NCBI RefSeq assembly: GCF_028453695.1
Contig: NC_135777.1
Location: forward strand, 19,085,714 to 19,149,713
Length of the DNA stretch: 64,000 nt
DNA from: Augochlora pura
Taxonomy: Eukaryota; Arthropoda; Insecta; Hymenoptera; Halictidae
Reading direction: 5' to 3'
Every line of letters begins with the position of its first letter. Position 1 is the first letter of the stretch. Below are positions 50,374 to 63,912 of the stretch, piece after piece. The position numbers and the translations under genes were made by a program. Under the pieces are notes generated by a model that was not told the DNA's origin, made no database searches, and was given only the letters and a program-made list of their open reading frames with translations.

Positions 50374-52798
50374 CGAAAAAGAGAACGGGAAGTCTTGATG
50401 AAGATCGTGTTTCCTCGAATTTTTGTTTGAAAGTTTCCTCTCGAGGTTGAAACCGGCAGTCTTTCCGAAGGACTGTCGAAAGACGACGTGAGCCGAAAGC
50501 GATCGTAACCTTCAGCTTCCGGGAGACGTTGTAGACGAACCAGATTCGATGCGTTGCTTCTCAAAAATGGCGGCAATGAGAAACAACGGCCGCATCGAGT
50601 TGCATGAACCTTCGTAACAATCAGAAATGATAACGTAAGGCAAAGTGTTAAGGTGAATCGCTTCGAGATATCCTGAGCGATTGATACAGAATCAAGTATT
50701 TATACGCATCGCACTTTGTACATAAATCATCATAATTTAATGTAAGATTAAGAACAATGGTGTACATTCACTGCATACAACAGCGTCTCTTTTATTTGAA
50801 ACATCTGCTTGTCCTGTTCTTTTTCTTAGCACTGTCAATTTACAATCTCTTGTGCTGAACAATAATTTCTCACATCATCAAAAAAAAGAGTGAACTACGA
50901 TAAATTGACAAATACTTTCAACTTGAATTCCTTTCTCCCTCCCTCTCCTCTTCCGGCGCTTTCTCTTGAGGTGAATCAGTGAACTTAAAAGAGTACAATA
51001 AACGTTCCTTTTCTTTTTATTATCTCAGTATTATTTCAGCATTGGGAATCACAATATCCGCTGTACAAAACAAAAATTTATCATCGGAAAACCGCATACA
51101 CCGTGCATTCTTTACACACGCAATGCATAAAACTTAAAAGTTATATTTTCTTCTTTTTTTTATCTTATCCCCCATATTCCTCATTCTTATTTTTACTTAT
51201 CATTACACATTATTACGCGTTTATTCTTTTATTTTTTTTGTTTTTGTAACTTTACCTTGCAACATTTACTGATTATGGAGGTTCCTCTTCGACTTACATG
51301 TAACTAAATCTCATTGTTATGTATGTATATATCAGTATACGCTTGGGACTCCATGCGAGCCATAAGAAAATAACAGTCGCAAATAATATACCTATTCTGC
51401 CTTTCTTTTCTTTTTCTCGCGTCTTATACGTTTAAGGGCATTATCGTACTTCTTCTCTTTTTAGAGTCTTACTCACACAAAACGCTGTCTGCGAACTACA
51501 CGCAGCGTCCTCGTACATCAAAAAACGATTTCTTCGAGGGACCCAAAGCTACTTAACGCAGTCGAACTACAAGAAGGCATCCGCGCGCGTTCTCGCTCAC
51601 AATGTTCACTTAACACTAACATACCACCTGTTCAATGTTTCAAAAAAAAACTAATAGTCAATAAATCGATGTACGATTCAACATCGCGCGCGTGTGCCTA
51701 CCCACTATATATATCAACCATACAAAATCAATCTTTCTATTTTTCCCGTTTGCTTGTTCGAAAATCAAACCCGCTGTGTAAAACGTACGAGTAAAGAATA
51801 ATGATTCCACCTTGATCCGCGTCATCATCTTAAATAAATAAAGTTCTGGCTGCTCTCGAAATAACCATAATGTATTGTCCTACTTTCTAGTCTGCGATTG
51901 AACGCATGTTCCACATGTTCCTTCTCCTCGATCCCTGCTAATTTGTATTCCACTTCGTGTCGGATATCACCGACGTGTACGCAAAACACAAAGAATTAGT
52001 CAGTTTTCTAATTAGTTCATCCGTCTACCCGCCCCTGGAAATCGTTTACCCTGAACACTCGTATCTCTCACAGTTTATTTTCGCATGCATTCGCCACGTT
52101 GTGTTCAAGAAAAAAAAAAAGGAATTCCCGTTGAGATTCAATATAGCATTCTCTCATCCCGTGATCTTGTATAGTTTGCATGCCTCTCGTGTACCGAATA
52201 ATAGTGCGCGGGCCCGGAACGAGCCCGTAAACTGAGGATTCCATGACAAATCGAGTTACCTCTTGTGATTATTGTTTCCGCAAACATTCTACCGTCCAGC
52301 GTGTGTTATTGTACTCGTTTACATTTATCAAGCATTCGACGATTTCTTAACTTGTAGGACATAATGGCTCTTTAATATCGAGTTTCCGAAATTAATTACT
52401 TATATAACAATAAGGTTCATTATTTATTTGTCGACAAATTTCAAACGCAGGACTCCGCCCCGAGCATCCGAGCTTTTTTTAATTCGCTACAGTGTTCATG
52501 CTCCTGCGCGACGATACAAAAAAAATTATCCTCGATAAAGTTCTCTCAGAGAACTTTTATTTTTCACCCTTTGTTAACCCCCCCTCCCCCTACCCCTCGC
52601 CATCTCCCCCACCCCTACCTACCACAATTCATGCTTCATTCTCCACTTTCTTTTTATCTCCTCTCTATTGTTTACCGTGAATCATTGAATCCATCGTGAA
52701 AGTTGAATTCAAGTCAGTCCGTAAGGGCAGAGCACATATAGTAAAAATCTTAGTCTAGAGTGAATACTTATAGATAGTTAGTGGCCGCGTCAGCTCGT
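50374..52798. other. Convergent 3' UTR region (SDR F and LSM14)
   Basis: The two neighbours end toward each other across 2.4 kb. There is no coding exon. The plus-strand AATAAA at about 50998 suits SDR F. Several TTTATT motifs (AATAAA on the minus strand, for example near 50788 and 51220) could end a long LSM14 3' UTR. From about 50800 to 52680 the plus strand is poor in G and rich in T and C, as expected for a long minus-strand UTR. Confidence 0.45.
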
Positions 52799-55700
52799 TC
52801 AAAAGGACACCACGCGACTGTTCTGCTGCGACTGAGGAGCGGATTGTTCGTTGGTCGTGCACTGGCTTTGACTGCCCGGGTTGTTCTGTTGTTGTTGGTT
52901 TGCCGGCTTACGGTTACCTCCTCTGGAGCCTCTGTAACCTCCGCGAAAACCGCCGCCGCCACCACTACCTCGATACATGCCGCCTCCCATGCCACGGTTA
53001 TAAAATCCGCGTCCACGGAAATTACCGCGCCTCGTTGATGCCACACCGAACGTTTCAGAGTTCAATTTGCGTTCTATCCTCCAATCTGTACGTTGGAATC
53101 CACTGTAAAATAATTCAAAGAATCGTCGATAAGCCTTTCAATTTGATCAAACTTCTGTCTCCACTTCTCCTTACGTTTGGACAATATCCACGAAATTTTA
53201 GACATAAGAGAAATCAAAACCAAGACGACCATATGCGATTAAATAATGTAAGAATGAGTGTGTGGATATATAAATATGGTGGTATGAAGGTCACTTGTAA
53301 GAGCATGGTTGTGGATGTGTTAATTAAATGACTGGGACGCACTAATCGGAATTGGATCGGAGCCAAAAGTGATTTAACACGAAAGTGACATCACTTCTCC
53401 AGTTACTGTAGCGAGTAAAGTATCAATTGATTATCCTACTCAATGAATAATTCCTTACAATAACAAGACATTTTCATTTGACATAGCGTTACGAGCTGTA
53501 AAATTTAAATAAAAAATTGTTTCTTGTTTGAATATGAGAAAAAAAATACTATTCCTTCCAATGATTAAATTATCTCTCATATATCTAATAATTGCCAAAT
53601 TCAAGTTATTTGTGCCTATAGAAATTAACAAATGATATGCACTGCTTTGACATTATTGCAAACTCACCCTTTACTCCTCTCGACAGCCTCGCAGCTAATA
53701 TTATCGAAGAAAGATTTCGACTTATCGTAATGGACGATCTCAGGCTCCTCCTCAGGTTCGCCTTCGCCTGCTCCGGTTTCGTTGCCGCTATCATCCTTCT
53801 TCTCGTTATCAGCACCAGAATCGATCTTTGTTTTCGCCAATTGAGATCTGGAATCGATCACATGATATCGTGAATCATTGAATATCTCAACATTCATCAT
53901 GCATGAAAAATAAATAATTTGTTGCTGCGTTGCGTAAATAATGTACGAATTTAATTTGTACATAACTTTAAAAAACGCATATACTTTAATCTTGCATGGT
54001 ATCCACTTTGCACATTTCAAATTGTACTTGAAATGAATCCGGCACTAACCATGCTATGCAATGTGTGTTACACCTGATTCAGACGTTTACCTCAATTCCT
54101 CAAATTCGGTGTTAGCTTGTTCGAAATCGTAATCATTGTCGAACTTCAACGTATTTTTCGGTTTGGCACCAGCATTACCAGGTGGATTTCTAAAGCCTCC
54201 GCGACCTCTTCCTCTACCTCTCATGTTACCACGGTTCATCCAACCACCACGATTCCCTCTACTACCTTGCGGATGGGCTCCTTGACCTTGCATCTGACCA
54301 TCGTGTTTCATTGGATCACGTTTACCGTCATTGTACTGCGATATAGCGCCCCCCGGCTTGTTACCAGCATGGCTAAAAGTCAAAGAGCAACATATATGTA
54401 TATAGCAACACCATAGAAAATCGGTATGTCAATAATTCCAGAGGTCATAAAGATAAACATACTCATATATCTACTAATAATTTGCTTTTGCATAAAAGTA
54501 TGTTACCTATCATGATCACGACGGGCAGGTTGAATGGTTCTCATATTCGTCTTGTCACCAAGTTTTCCAATAGTGCCACTTTGTTGCTGTTGTTGCTGAT
54601 GGCTTACCTGAACACTCTGATCCATTGTGGGACTTTTCCTTGTCAATAAGGATGATGTTGGTGTTGTTGACCTTGAACCACTGATAAGATCTAACACGCC
54701 TATAATAATAACGTAAACACTTATATTCGTATTTTGTGTAGTGACCGTAATTATTGAAATGCTTACATTAAATACACGAACTAATATATGATACATTATG
54801 TAAGATGTCCAACATTTCATTTGCATTTATAGCTCTACATGAATTAGATTCAAAAAGAACTATGTCGGAAAAGAAAGTTTTAGAATAGAACATAGGAGAT
54901 ATCTACAAGAAATTTCAACTGTTCTTGCTATCATGTTACTTCTAACGCTATTCAAATTATTAAAAAAACTGTGAGTGAAAGTCGGAAAAGATGGGAAAAT
55001 GTAAAAAAAGATTTTCATGCACAAATCTTCACCAAAATAAAAATTCATAAAAATGATCGATATTAATATATTCCAAATAAAAAGATAAAAAATCAAAATA
55101 ATAACAGTAGAAAATAATCTACTTGTATGTCGAGTGACTAATATTGTACAATATAATATAATAATATTTTAGCCAGTTACAGTGACTAATTGATTGAAGT
55201 TAGAAAGCAGACTTATATTTCATGATAAATTGTATTAAAACAAAGTATAAAACTAATAAGTATGTATGCATATGTTAATATTCATTTAAAGTGTTAAAAG
55301 CATTCAGAACTTGTTTGATCAAATATGCAATGCCAAATCCAAGCACAAGCAATAATTATAATAAAAAAGTAAATAAAGAAATTTTAATTAACACCATAAA
55401 CAAGAAAATATCACAAATTAGAAAAGCATGAGTAAAGAATTTAATTATGGTAAATGAAATTAGCAAGCATTACCAAAGCAGAAGCAGCAAGCATGCCAGT
55501 GGGCAAAGAATAGTTCATAGCAAAAACAGTTTACCATCTTCCAGAGATTGGTCTTTTGGTAATGGGTCGACATTGGCCATTGGTAGTGAGTTTGGGATAG
55601 AGATGGCATTGGGTTCAGAAGAGCCCAAGCTCAACTCACTTGGCTGTTTATTTATCGGTCCGCGAGGATCTCTAGCAGCAGTTGGCATTCCCATTACCGG

Positions 55701-57260
55701 TCCCATAGTGCCCATTGTCAAGCCATAGGGTGTTCCATATTGTCCACTCATTGGGCCCATCTGGCCCATCATTGGGTGAGCATAGCTCGGCTGTGGTTGA
55801 TATGACTGCTGGCTCATAGACGGCTGCACCGTCATCTATAAATAACAGAAATTATTTTGCAATCGCAATTACATTGATGTCAAATTATACTTTAAAGTCT
55901 GACCGACTGAAGTATATACATATATATGATTTATATTTGTATGTATATTTATTACCTGCACAATGGCTGGATCATTTGGAATAGAACTAACATTATTCAC
56001 CACCCGAATATCTTTAATATCTGATCCACGAAACAAAATGTACTCATAGACTTGATTCTGCGGTGCCACAGGAAGTTGTGTCTCTCTATCCTCAGTTCCA
56101 AAGGAACGTACTATAACAGAAAAAAATTAAATATATATATATTATTAAATATGTTTCCTGACTGAAATTTTAAAATATATTTCCATACGCCATATATTTA
56201 AAATAAATTAAAAATATGGAAACATAAAATAAAATAAAAAGTTATAATATTTGGTATAATAATAATTCAGTTATTCAATTGAAAGTTCAAGTTCAAACCT
56301 GTGATTAAATTCAAATTTAGCGATTATAACAGTTTTGTAATATGGTTGAAAAAAGAAAGGACAGGGACATAAACAGGACAAGCATGGAACACAAACATTC
56401 CACACAATGGTGGATGTGAGGAATGGCTTTCAAGCAACCTAACTTTGTATAAACATAAGTATCCCGTATTATCACGGAAAATACTCAAATTTTAGTTGAA
56501 TATATCTTTATACATCATACTAAATGAAATTTATTCATATTTCTATAAATAAATAAAAAAAATTTTAATATTATGAAATGTTATGATACAACTATTCAAT
56601 GCTATACATGATTCATTTTAAATATTTTACGAATCGCATTTAATGATTTTTCTTCAAGGATAGGTAATAAAAAAGTATACGGTAGTTGAGTTAGACAAAT
56701 TATGTGTGACACGTATTGTAGTTCCAACTCGATTTACTTTGCATTTCAATAGAAGTTCTTGTAATTCGAAGACTATTAAACAAAAGTCCGTTCTGCTTAT
56801 AGAAATCCGAAATGCATTAACTGCGGATAAACGTTTCGAAAACCTGTATTTAAATTGCGAATATTTGGCAAAATACCCGTTATAAATGTCGAGTGACCCC
56901 GGTTGTTTTGTATGGAAGCTTCACCGGACGAATCAAATACCGACAGTTTCGCTAACATATCCAAGTGAAATATATACGTGGAAACCATCGAATTTTCATT
57001 AATAATGTGAAAACGAAGCATACGAATTGAAAAGGAAAGGATAATCGAGAATTAATAGTGGCAGGCATTACAAGAAAATAACCGGGAAAAGAGGCAGCGG
57101 CAAAACCGATTTCGGTATCCATCTTGATTTGAGACTCACCATTAGCTAAGGCAATCGTGCATTCTTGAGGATCCACAGTAAAAAGTCGGCCCTCGTAACG
57201 AATGTCCGCTTTCGATATTAAACTAATCTTCGAACCCAATTCTGGCATTCCTCCGCTCAT
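52799..57260 (-). CDS. tral: LSM14 / Trailer hitch RNP-granule protein
   Basis: Seven exons in transcript order: 57260-57140, 56110-55956, 55835-55535, 54699-54507, 54372-54091, 53847-53668 and 53102-52799. They total 1536 nt (511 aa). An N-terminal LSm domain spans residues 1 to about 85 (GSKISLISKADIRYEG, YEYILFRGSDIKDI). A Met/Pro/Gln-rich linker follows, with a QQQQQQ run. A first RGG cluster is at about 295-318, the DFDF/FDF box at about 334-348 (YDFEQANTEF), the FFD box at about 391-402 (YDKSKSFFDNIS) and the TFG box at about 420-431 (ERKLNSETFGV), with a second Gly/Arg-rich region near the C-terminus. By family knowledge, LSM14/Tral binds the DEAD-box helicase DDX6/Me31B and acts in mRNA repression and P-body or germline RNP assembly. 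All expected boxes are present in order. It diverges from the cytochrome c1 gene. Confidence 0.96.
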
Positions 57261-57954
57261 CTTGAATCGTTTTCTTCGGAACAGTGATCGACGTGATATT
57301 ATAGGATTCACAATACCATCTGACGAAACCACCAGCTGACACCAATGGTCGACAGCGAACTGCCAAGTCTACCAACAGAAATTGCGCATGCGCCACACCC
57401 CCATCCAGAATGCCTAATGTACGCATCAAATGTATAACAAATTTCGAAAAAGAAAAGATATTATGAATTGTAACGTAATTAATTTATCGCGAGATGAACT
57501 ATTTTTCAATATAATCTTATCTATTGTTTACAATTAACATCTTTCGTAGATTTAGACATATTTTCATTATTATCTATATGAGGAAATGAAAAACCGCGAT
57601 AACTAAAAAGTATGAGTCAATAAACGATGGTAGACAAAATATATGTACATGAAATAGAAAGGTAATGGTTGAAGTATGGATACATGTGAATGAATTCAAA
57701 CGTTCAAAATTCGATCCTTTACGATTGGTATCCTTGATTAAAGTCGTCTTAAAGACTTGAATGTTGTGTAAGTACAAATTTGCTTTCGATCTAATCATAT
57801 AAAAGGTTTATGAATTCTCTGAATAAATTTATAAATATTATCGCAAAACTATTGAAATAGGATTCAAGGAAAATCTATTTTATTGTGTTATAGAAATTTC
57901 TCTAATAGATGTTACATTGATCACCCGTCTCCGTACATTGTACTTTTAGCCAAC
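57261..57954. promoter_or_regulatory. Shared intergenic promoter region, LSM14 and cytochrome c1
   Basis: About 690 bases separate the two divergent start codons, so both promoters and 5' UTRs must lie here or overlap. I see no TATA box at an obvious distance from either start, as is common for housekeeping genes. Confidence 0.5.
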
Positions 57955-60099
57955 ATGGCGTCTTCGTTGGGTCGAGTTTGTAAATCTGGTCTTTTAAAGA
58001 CAAATTATGGAACCTTATTTAGTCAGGTATGTTATTCAGAAATATCAGTTGTTTTCTAATACGTTTACTCCTTTATTCTATACATATCATTTTTTGTCGA
58101 AGCATTACTGTTAGGATATTGACGTTCGAAAGATAATATGAGTGAACCCCATGGCACTGTACAACTTGTCGGCTGCTATGACACTTTTTTCCAAAGATAT
58201 ATTAATTTCATAGTATTTGGCATTGGTAAACTTCTAATTACTTACGTATTTTAACAAGATTATAGATTGAAGAAGATATCGAAGACGTTTTATCTGATGT
58301 TATGTAATAGTGATCAGTACTGAAAATTGTGATGCTGCCATGATCACACAAGAATGAACACAGTGTGGGCTGTATTAAAAAAATCTAATTTCTAACTAAA
58401 AGAGTATATCATTTTTTCGTGAGAATACGACCACTCTCAATATATATGATGAATTAAAGGAAGTACTAGTAAAAGTAACTTAAATCCACCGCAAACATCA
58501 ATAGCTATTAACTAATCATTATTTTAATTGGTAGAGCAGAGAATATTTTAGTATTACTATTAATTTTAAGGTATTAATTTTAACCAATATATAAGCCTAA
58601 GAGAAGACTTTTTGATTAAGGTCCTTATTTGTCTTACCTAACATAGAAATCTTTGTTACAGCATAAACATAATTTTTCAACAGTGAATCAATGGTCTAAG
58701 GGTAGAAAAGCGGTATGTGTATTTTATAATATTTTCAAGATGTTCTGCCCCTCCTTAATCCTAGTGCGTATCTAAACCTTTGAGCCCCATTTAATACATG
58801 TATACATATTGATAGTAAGTTTAATATTTGTGAATTTAACATTAAATGTAAATTGTGAATAACAAAAGCTTAATATTATTATTAAAATGTTTCAGCTGCT
58901 AACATGTTTAGGAGTAACGGCAGGGGGGCTTACTGCATTAATTTATGCATTGGAAAAGTCAGTACAAGCTTCCTCGGGTGCCACTGTTCCTCATTATAAA
59001 TGGGACTTTAATGGGTTATTCCGTTCATTTAATCATGCCAGGTAATTAAATATATAATGAATTATTACAAATAAAAAATATGCCATGTGTATAAATATAA
59101 ATTTTATGATTATTAGTATGCGACGAGGATGGGAAGTATATAAGAATGTGTGTTCAGCATGTCACAGTTTGCAATTTGTATCTTATCGAGAACTTGTTGG
59201 TGTTACACACACTGAAGAAGAAGCTAAAGCTCTTGCTGAAGAAATTCAGGTAAAAAATCAAGGCAGTAATAAAAATAATTTGTCAATGTCAATAAATAAA
59301 TTCAGTAATGGAAACACTGATTTATATAGGTACAAGATGGTCCTGATAGTACAGGTGCTATGTTTATGCGACCTGGAAAATTAGCTGATCATATCCCATC
59401 ACCATATCCCAATGAAGAAGCTGCAAGAGCAGCTAACAATGGTGCTTATCCGCCCGATTTGTCTTATATCGTAAATGGAAGGCCCAATGGAGAGGTAAAT
59501 ATGTTATTTAACACGTGTGTAGAACACTTAAGTTTCATTGATAATTACATTTCTTGAGATACTATTGAAATTTCAGAATTACATATTCTCATTGTTGACT
59601 GGATATTGTGATCCACCAGCTGGTATACAGCTTAGAGAGGGTCAGTATTTCAACCCATATTTCGCAGGAGGAGCACTTGGTATGGCACAGGTAAGTAAAT
59701 CGATCTATTTAGAGTTTTCACATGATTTTAAAAGCGGTTTCAAATGATTTGTATTAAATATATTAGGTAATCTTCGATGAAGTCTTAGAGTTCGAGGATG
59801 GTACACCAGCAACTGCTTCTCAAGTAGCAAAAGATATTGTTTCATTCCTTACATGGACATCAAATCCAGAACATGATGACAGACAACGACTGTTCATAAA
59901 GGTAAAATTGCATAGGAATTACAAATATATTCCTCAAATTATATTCTATTCATTTGAAAATTATATAATTGCTATGTATTATTTGCAGGCGGTTATTATA
60001 TTCACAACGCTATCAGCGTTATCATACTACTGGAAGAAACACAAGTGGTCTACTCTTAAATCTACTAAAATTGTTTTTACACCCACACAAAAGAAATAA
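57955..60099 (+). CDS. Cyt-c1: Cytochrome c1, heme subunit of respiratory complex III
   Basis: Eight exons: 57955-58026, 58662-58712, 58896-59041, 59117-59249, 59330-59494, 59577-59690, 59767-59901 and 59989-60099. They total 927 nt (308 aa), the usual length. The bipartite mitochondrial presequence is visible: a basic N-terminus, then a hydrophobic sorting segment at about 42-60 (LLTCLGVTAGGLTALIYAL). The heme c attachment motif CSACH is at residues 102-106, and the axial Met lies in GALGMAQ (about Met225). A C-terminal membrane anchor spans about 273-289 (AVIIFTTLSALSYYW) and is followed by a Lys-rich tail. By family knowledge it passes electrons from the Rieske protein to cytochrome c in the inner mitochondrial membrane. 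AATAAA at about 60329 is a candidate poly(A) signal. Nothing is missing. Confidence 0.98.
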
Positions 60100-62010
60100 T
60101 ATCCTCTGAATATTAAAATTTCAGAGATTAGCTCAAAGGAACTAATTTGACGATGTTAGACTTCTGTATTGGAATGTAGTTTTATAACTTATTTGGAAGT
60201 TATGTCATCTCTGGGAATGTAATAGTACGAAAACTGTCATATGTACTATCACAGTATTGCCAGCTGACAGTCAATCTACTTATGCCTTGTACATATAACT
60301 ACAGTCAATCATGTCATCGTCTGGTTTAAATAAATTGTTAAACATAATCAATTATGCATTTTTTATTTGTTAACGAAAATGTCCAAAGTATCGATATTAG
60401 AAGGAGTAAAAAAGTAATAATATGAAAATCGTTTCTAAAGAAATCCTTTTATTTTTTTTTAAGCTTGACTTCATCGACATAGAGTAATAATTATTTAATA
60501 TTTTTAATAGTATGAATTAGATTACACTATTACATTATTTATAGTGTAACACTGAAATGCGAAGCTGATAAAGAGGTATGTATAATGTTTCAGGTAGTTG
60601 AGAATTTCATAATATTACATGATAGGTGTGGAATCCTGTTAAAAATCTCGTACTTTGGTTTGGATTTACTTTAAAAATGAAGGACATTGTTACACAGCTT
60701 GGATAACAAAACTCCAAAAAATTATATTATGTTTGAAATAATTTATGGTTATATCTTTCTTTTCTAGAATGTAACATAATTATGGAGAACCTATTTTCCG
60801 TTCTGCATATACCTGTATGGAACGGTATAGTTTGTAGCAATTCATAATAGAATTGCGCTAGCATTATACACCTGATTCCCTAATTATTGAAAAGCTATTT
60901 ATGATACTTTGGATGTTTATTAAGAATTAAATATGGTTTTACTAATACATCAATTATGAAGCTTAGCTCGAAAAGTAAGCAACACACTTTTACTACATCT
61001 GTAGTATAAAGATCAAATGAACCTAAAATATATTTCTAATATATAAATAGTGGAATGGAAAACAGAAGATTTTCAATATAATGCTTCATATATTGATGTA
61101 CTCACTGATGCAACACTATACCATTTACCATATATACTACTGTAAACCAAATTACTGCTTGGTACGTTTCAATTGCAACATAATATATAATCAATTAAGA
61201 AAACATATTTGTTCCTTTTATACAGAATAAGAGGCCGTTCTTGGATGATGTCTCAACCAAACACGCTCTAATACATGCACAATTTTATGCTACTTGCACA
61301 AAAAGGCACATTGTTACATCAAATATTGATCTCAACAACCTGTTGTTTGCTAAAATCTTAGAAACAACTAACAGAGGAGGAAATAAAGTAAAGCTTGGCA
61401 AAAATGAGCACACAAAAATATAAGTCATCGGAATTTAGAAAGGTCTATAATAGTAATTACTGAGACACCTCCACAGATTATGAAATGGCACTTATGCACA
61501 AACTGAAATGTTTTCTAATTCATATTCAGGCAATTCTTTTTTTTTTCATTTTAAAAAACTTTGAAGGCATAAGTTGTTCTTACTGATTATTACTTTTATT
61601 ACACAGTCTGTGTTTCCAGTTTTTAAGATTCAAAATATGACTCTTGTTTTAGATTGTATTAACTTGAAAAGCTGAAACAGTATTTTCTTAAATACAATGC
61701 AAGGGCATATCTTTACAATACAGTATTAAAAGTATAGTAACAAATTTACATGTATATGAAATGTGCTCTAAAATTACAAAATAATATGTAAAAAGAAATG
61801 TTTTTTAAAATTTTGTAAGTAAATATTTCTGTAAATTGGAAACACTGATTCAACTTTTTTTAGTCATTATCACCCTCTTTTTTTATACAGATGTTACCTC
61901 ATAGCATACGTCTTTATTAGGTACCCATTTAATATTATTTGGTACCTTGATTAAATCTCGCCCCATGCTACCACAGAAAGGAAGAGGTGTTGAGTTTACA
62001 TGTGGTTAGG
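60100..62010. other. Convergent 3' UTR region (cytochrome c1 and UEV)
   Basis: AT-rich and without coding capacity. AATAAA at about 60329-60334 probably ends the cytochrome c1 transcript. The remainder, up to 62010, is likely UEV 3' UTR on the minus strand and spacer; TTTATT at 61913-61918 is one minus-strand poly(A) candidate. Confidence 0.45.
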
Positions 62011-63124
62011 CTAAAAGGTGCTACCTTCTGGAGGCTGAGACAGTTTCATATTTTCCTTTAATGTCATCAAACGACGGAGCTCTTGCAGAACTGTCTTAAT
62101 TGTGTATTCTCGTTGCCACTTTGCAAGCACTGGTACACTGCGATTATCCACCTATAAAATCTGATGCATTTAATACATGTTTTCAGTATTGAAGAATCAA
62201 AACAAATTAAGGTACTTACCGCGCCAGTAGTACTGTTGATACAATTCATATTAATCCTGCTTAAAAATCTTACATTAGGAGCATCATCTGGATATCTTTG
62301 ACCGCAATCAATTTTCAAACTATACATTCTATTTTCATATGGCGTCTAAAATAGTAATACATAATATTTAAATAACTGTACTAAATTCACCAGAATTGAA
62401 ACTATAGGTTTTAGAAATATTAATTTTATTTATGCATTAATAACTGATGTAAAAAATAATAATTATGCATAAATTCAACTGAATTTAAATGTTTGAAAGA
62501 AATTACTCTAGGTGGTCCAATTATCATTCCAGTCCAATGTGTAAGAGTCATGTCATCATCATTTTCCAAGCCCCAACTGATTGTGCCATCACCTACACCC
62601 TTCTGACCTTGTTCTAATTCCTCTAGTAAACGAAAGTTTCGAGGCACAACTAAAAATCAGTAATTATTGTTATCTCTTAATAATCTATGTGCAAGTTTAA
62701 CTGTCTCCAGGCTACTGCTAATAAAAAACCTGGTACAAGTACAGGTTATGAAACTGTGACTTTAGGCATGGTGTAACCTACTATTCATTAGTATTTTCAC
62801 GATTGCCTCTCAATTCTATATTCTTTTCCGTACAAGAAAGTTTAAAAGAATAACAATATCTTGAAGAAATTGATGAATCTCTTATTACATTTAGACACGT
62901 ATACTGTGCGTGATAACTTATGAAAGAAATACAACAATATCTTATATTTCGTAAAGACTATACGGATTGGGTTTCAGCCTAAAAATTTCGTGTATAACCC
63001 GTTCGATGTACTACATAGAATAGTCAATACTTCTTATGGAACAATACATCTGTTTGTCGTTTGCATCTTTAGCCTGTAAAACAGATATAAAATACTTACC
63101 TACACCGGTAGTAGGTACCGCCAT
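62011..63124 (-). CDS. Uev1A: Ubiquitin-conjugating enzyme E2 variant (Uev1A / UBE2V type)
   Basis: Four exons in transcript order: 63124-63100, 62649-62507, 62345-62220 and 62151-62011. They total 435 nt (144 aa), matching the family length of about 145. Family blocks are PRNFRLLEELEQGQKGVGDG, WTGMIIGPPRTPYENRMYSL, YPDDAPNVRF, and near the C-terminus VPVLAKWQREYTIKTVLQEL followed by KLSQPPEGSTF. The active-site Cys of true E2 enzymes is absent, as in all UEVs; Cys91 lies in the region of the E2 HPN motif, not the catalytic site. By family knowledge, UEVs pair with Ubc13 to build Lys63-linked ubiquitin chains in DNA-damage tolerance and NF-kB/JNK signalling. The first exon encodes only eight residues. 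The gene is divergent from the edge gene at 63850. Confidence 0.97.
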
Positions 63125-63849
63125 GATATCTTATTTTGTGAAGCGCTGTATATTTTTTTAAAGTGTAGCAAATTACCTACACCAAATAACGTACTACAAT
63201 CCGTTTCACTTTCGGACACGCGACTCAACAATAACGCGAATCTCTCATAACCCAAAGGTAAGGCAAGGAAAATAATATCTAATATTCCAGTGAAATTCAC
63301 TTTGCGAAAATTCAGCCAACCTCCGTGAGGTTGTCTGTTTCCACAGACTAGTCACTTTCTAGACGGGTTTACCGCATCGCAAGTTTCATATCGCGATTGT
63401 AGTTACCGGCGTTGTTTTTATAAAGTTCTAGAATATAAATTTCTCATACTCTTCATACCGACGAGTATGTATTCGCCACTTGATCAGTTTTATGGTATCA
63501 AATACAACGTTACAGATATTAATATATTAGTTTTTATCGAAATATTATTTCTATTTAGAAACCTTGATTTTTCCTGCGATAGTATATATGTACGTATAGC
63601 TCTTGGCAGCAAATGGCGTCAATGAATCTTATTCCAACAATTTTATGTACGAAACTCGTAATCTAACATTTATTATTAAATTTTCGAAATTAGTGATTTA
63701 AATGTTTAGTTGAAAGATGACTGATTTTACTCAGCTGACATTTGTCGTGGGCTACGAGTATTGAACTGTCTGTGCAGAGACAGGGCACCGTATTTTTTCG
63801 ATACGTATATGAACAACATGAAAGCTAGAGGGAAGGATGGTTGGTAGAA
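63125..63849. promoter_or_regulatory. Intergenic region between UEV and the right-edge gene
   Basis: About 725 bases between divergent start codons, AT-rich in the middle. It must contain both promoters and 5' UTRs; I see no distinct core motif. Confidence 0.4.
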
Positions 63850-63912
63850 ATGGCGTCGGCCGATAGAGGGGAGGAAGTCGGTAGTATCGCGCCGGCTGCG
63901 CAAGAGCAGCCT
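63850..63912 (+). CDS. First coding exon of an unidentified gene (continues beyond window)
   Basis: ATG at 63850 opens 21 codons (MASADRGEEVGSIAPAAQEQ, then P) that end exactly at a strong donor, GTAAGG, in phase 0 at 63912. The peptide is Ala/Glu-rich and too short to identify. The GC content is high as in a first exon, and the gene is divergent from UEV. The rest lies past 64000. An alternative is a short non-coding stretch that is open by chance. Confidence 0.5.

Noticed and set aside
62220..62345. Cys91 in the UEV protein as a regained E2 active site
   Set aside because: It falls in the region of the E2 HPN motif, upstream of the catalytic Cys position, so it does not restore E2 activity.
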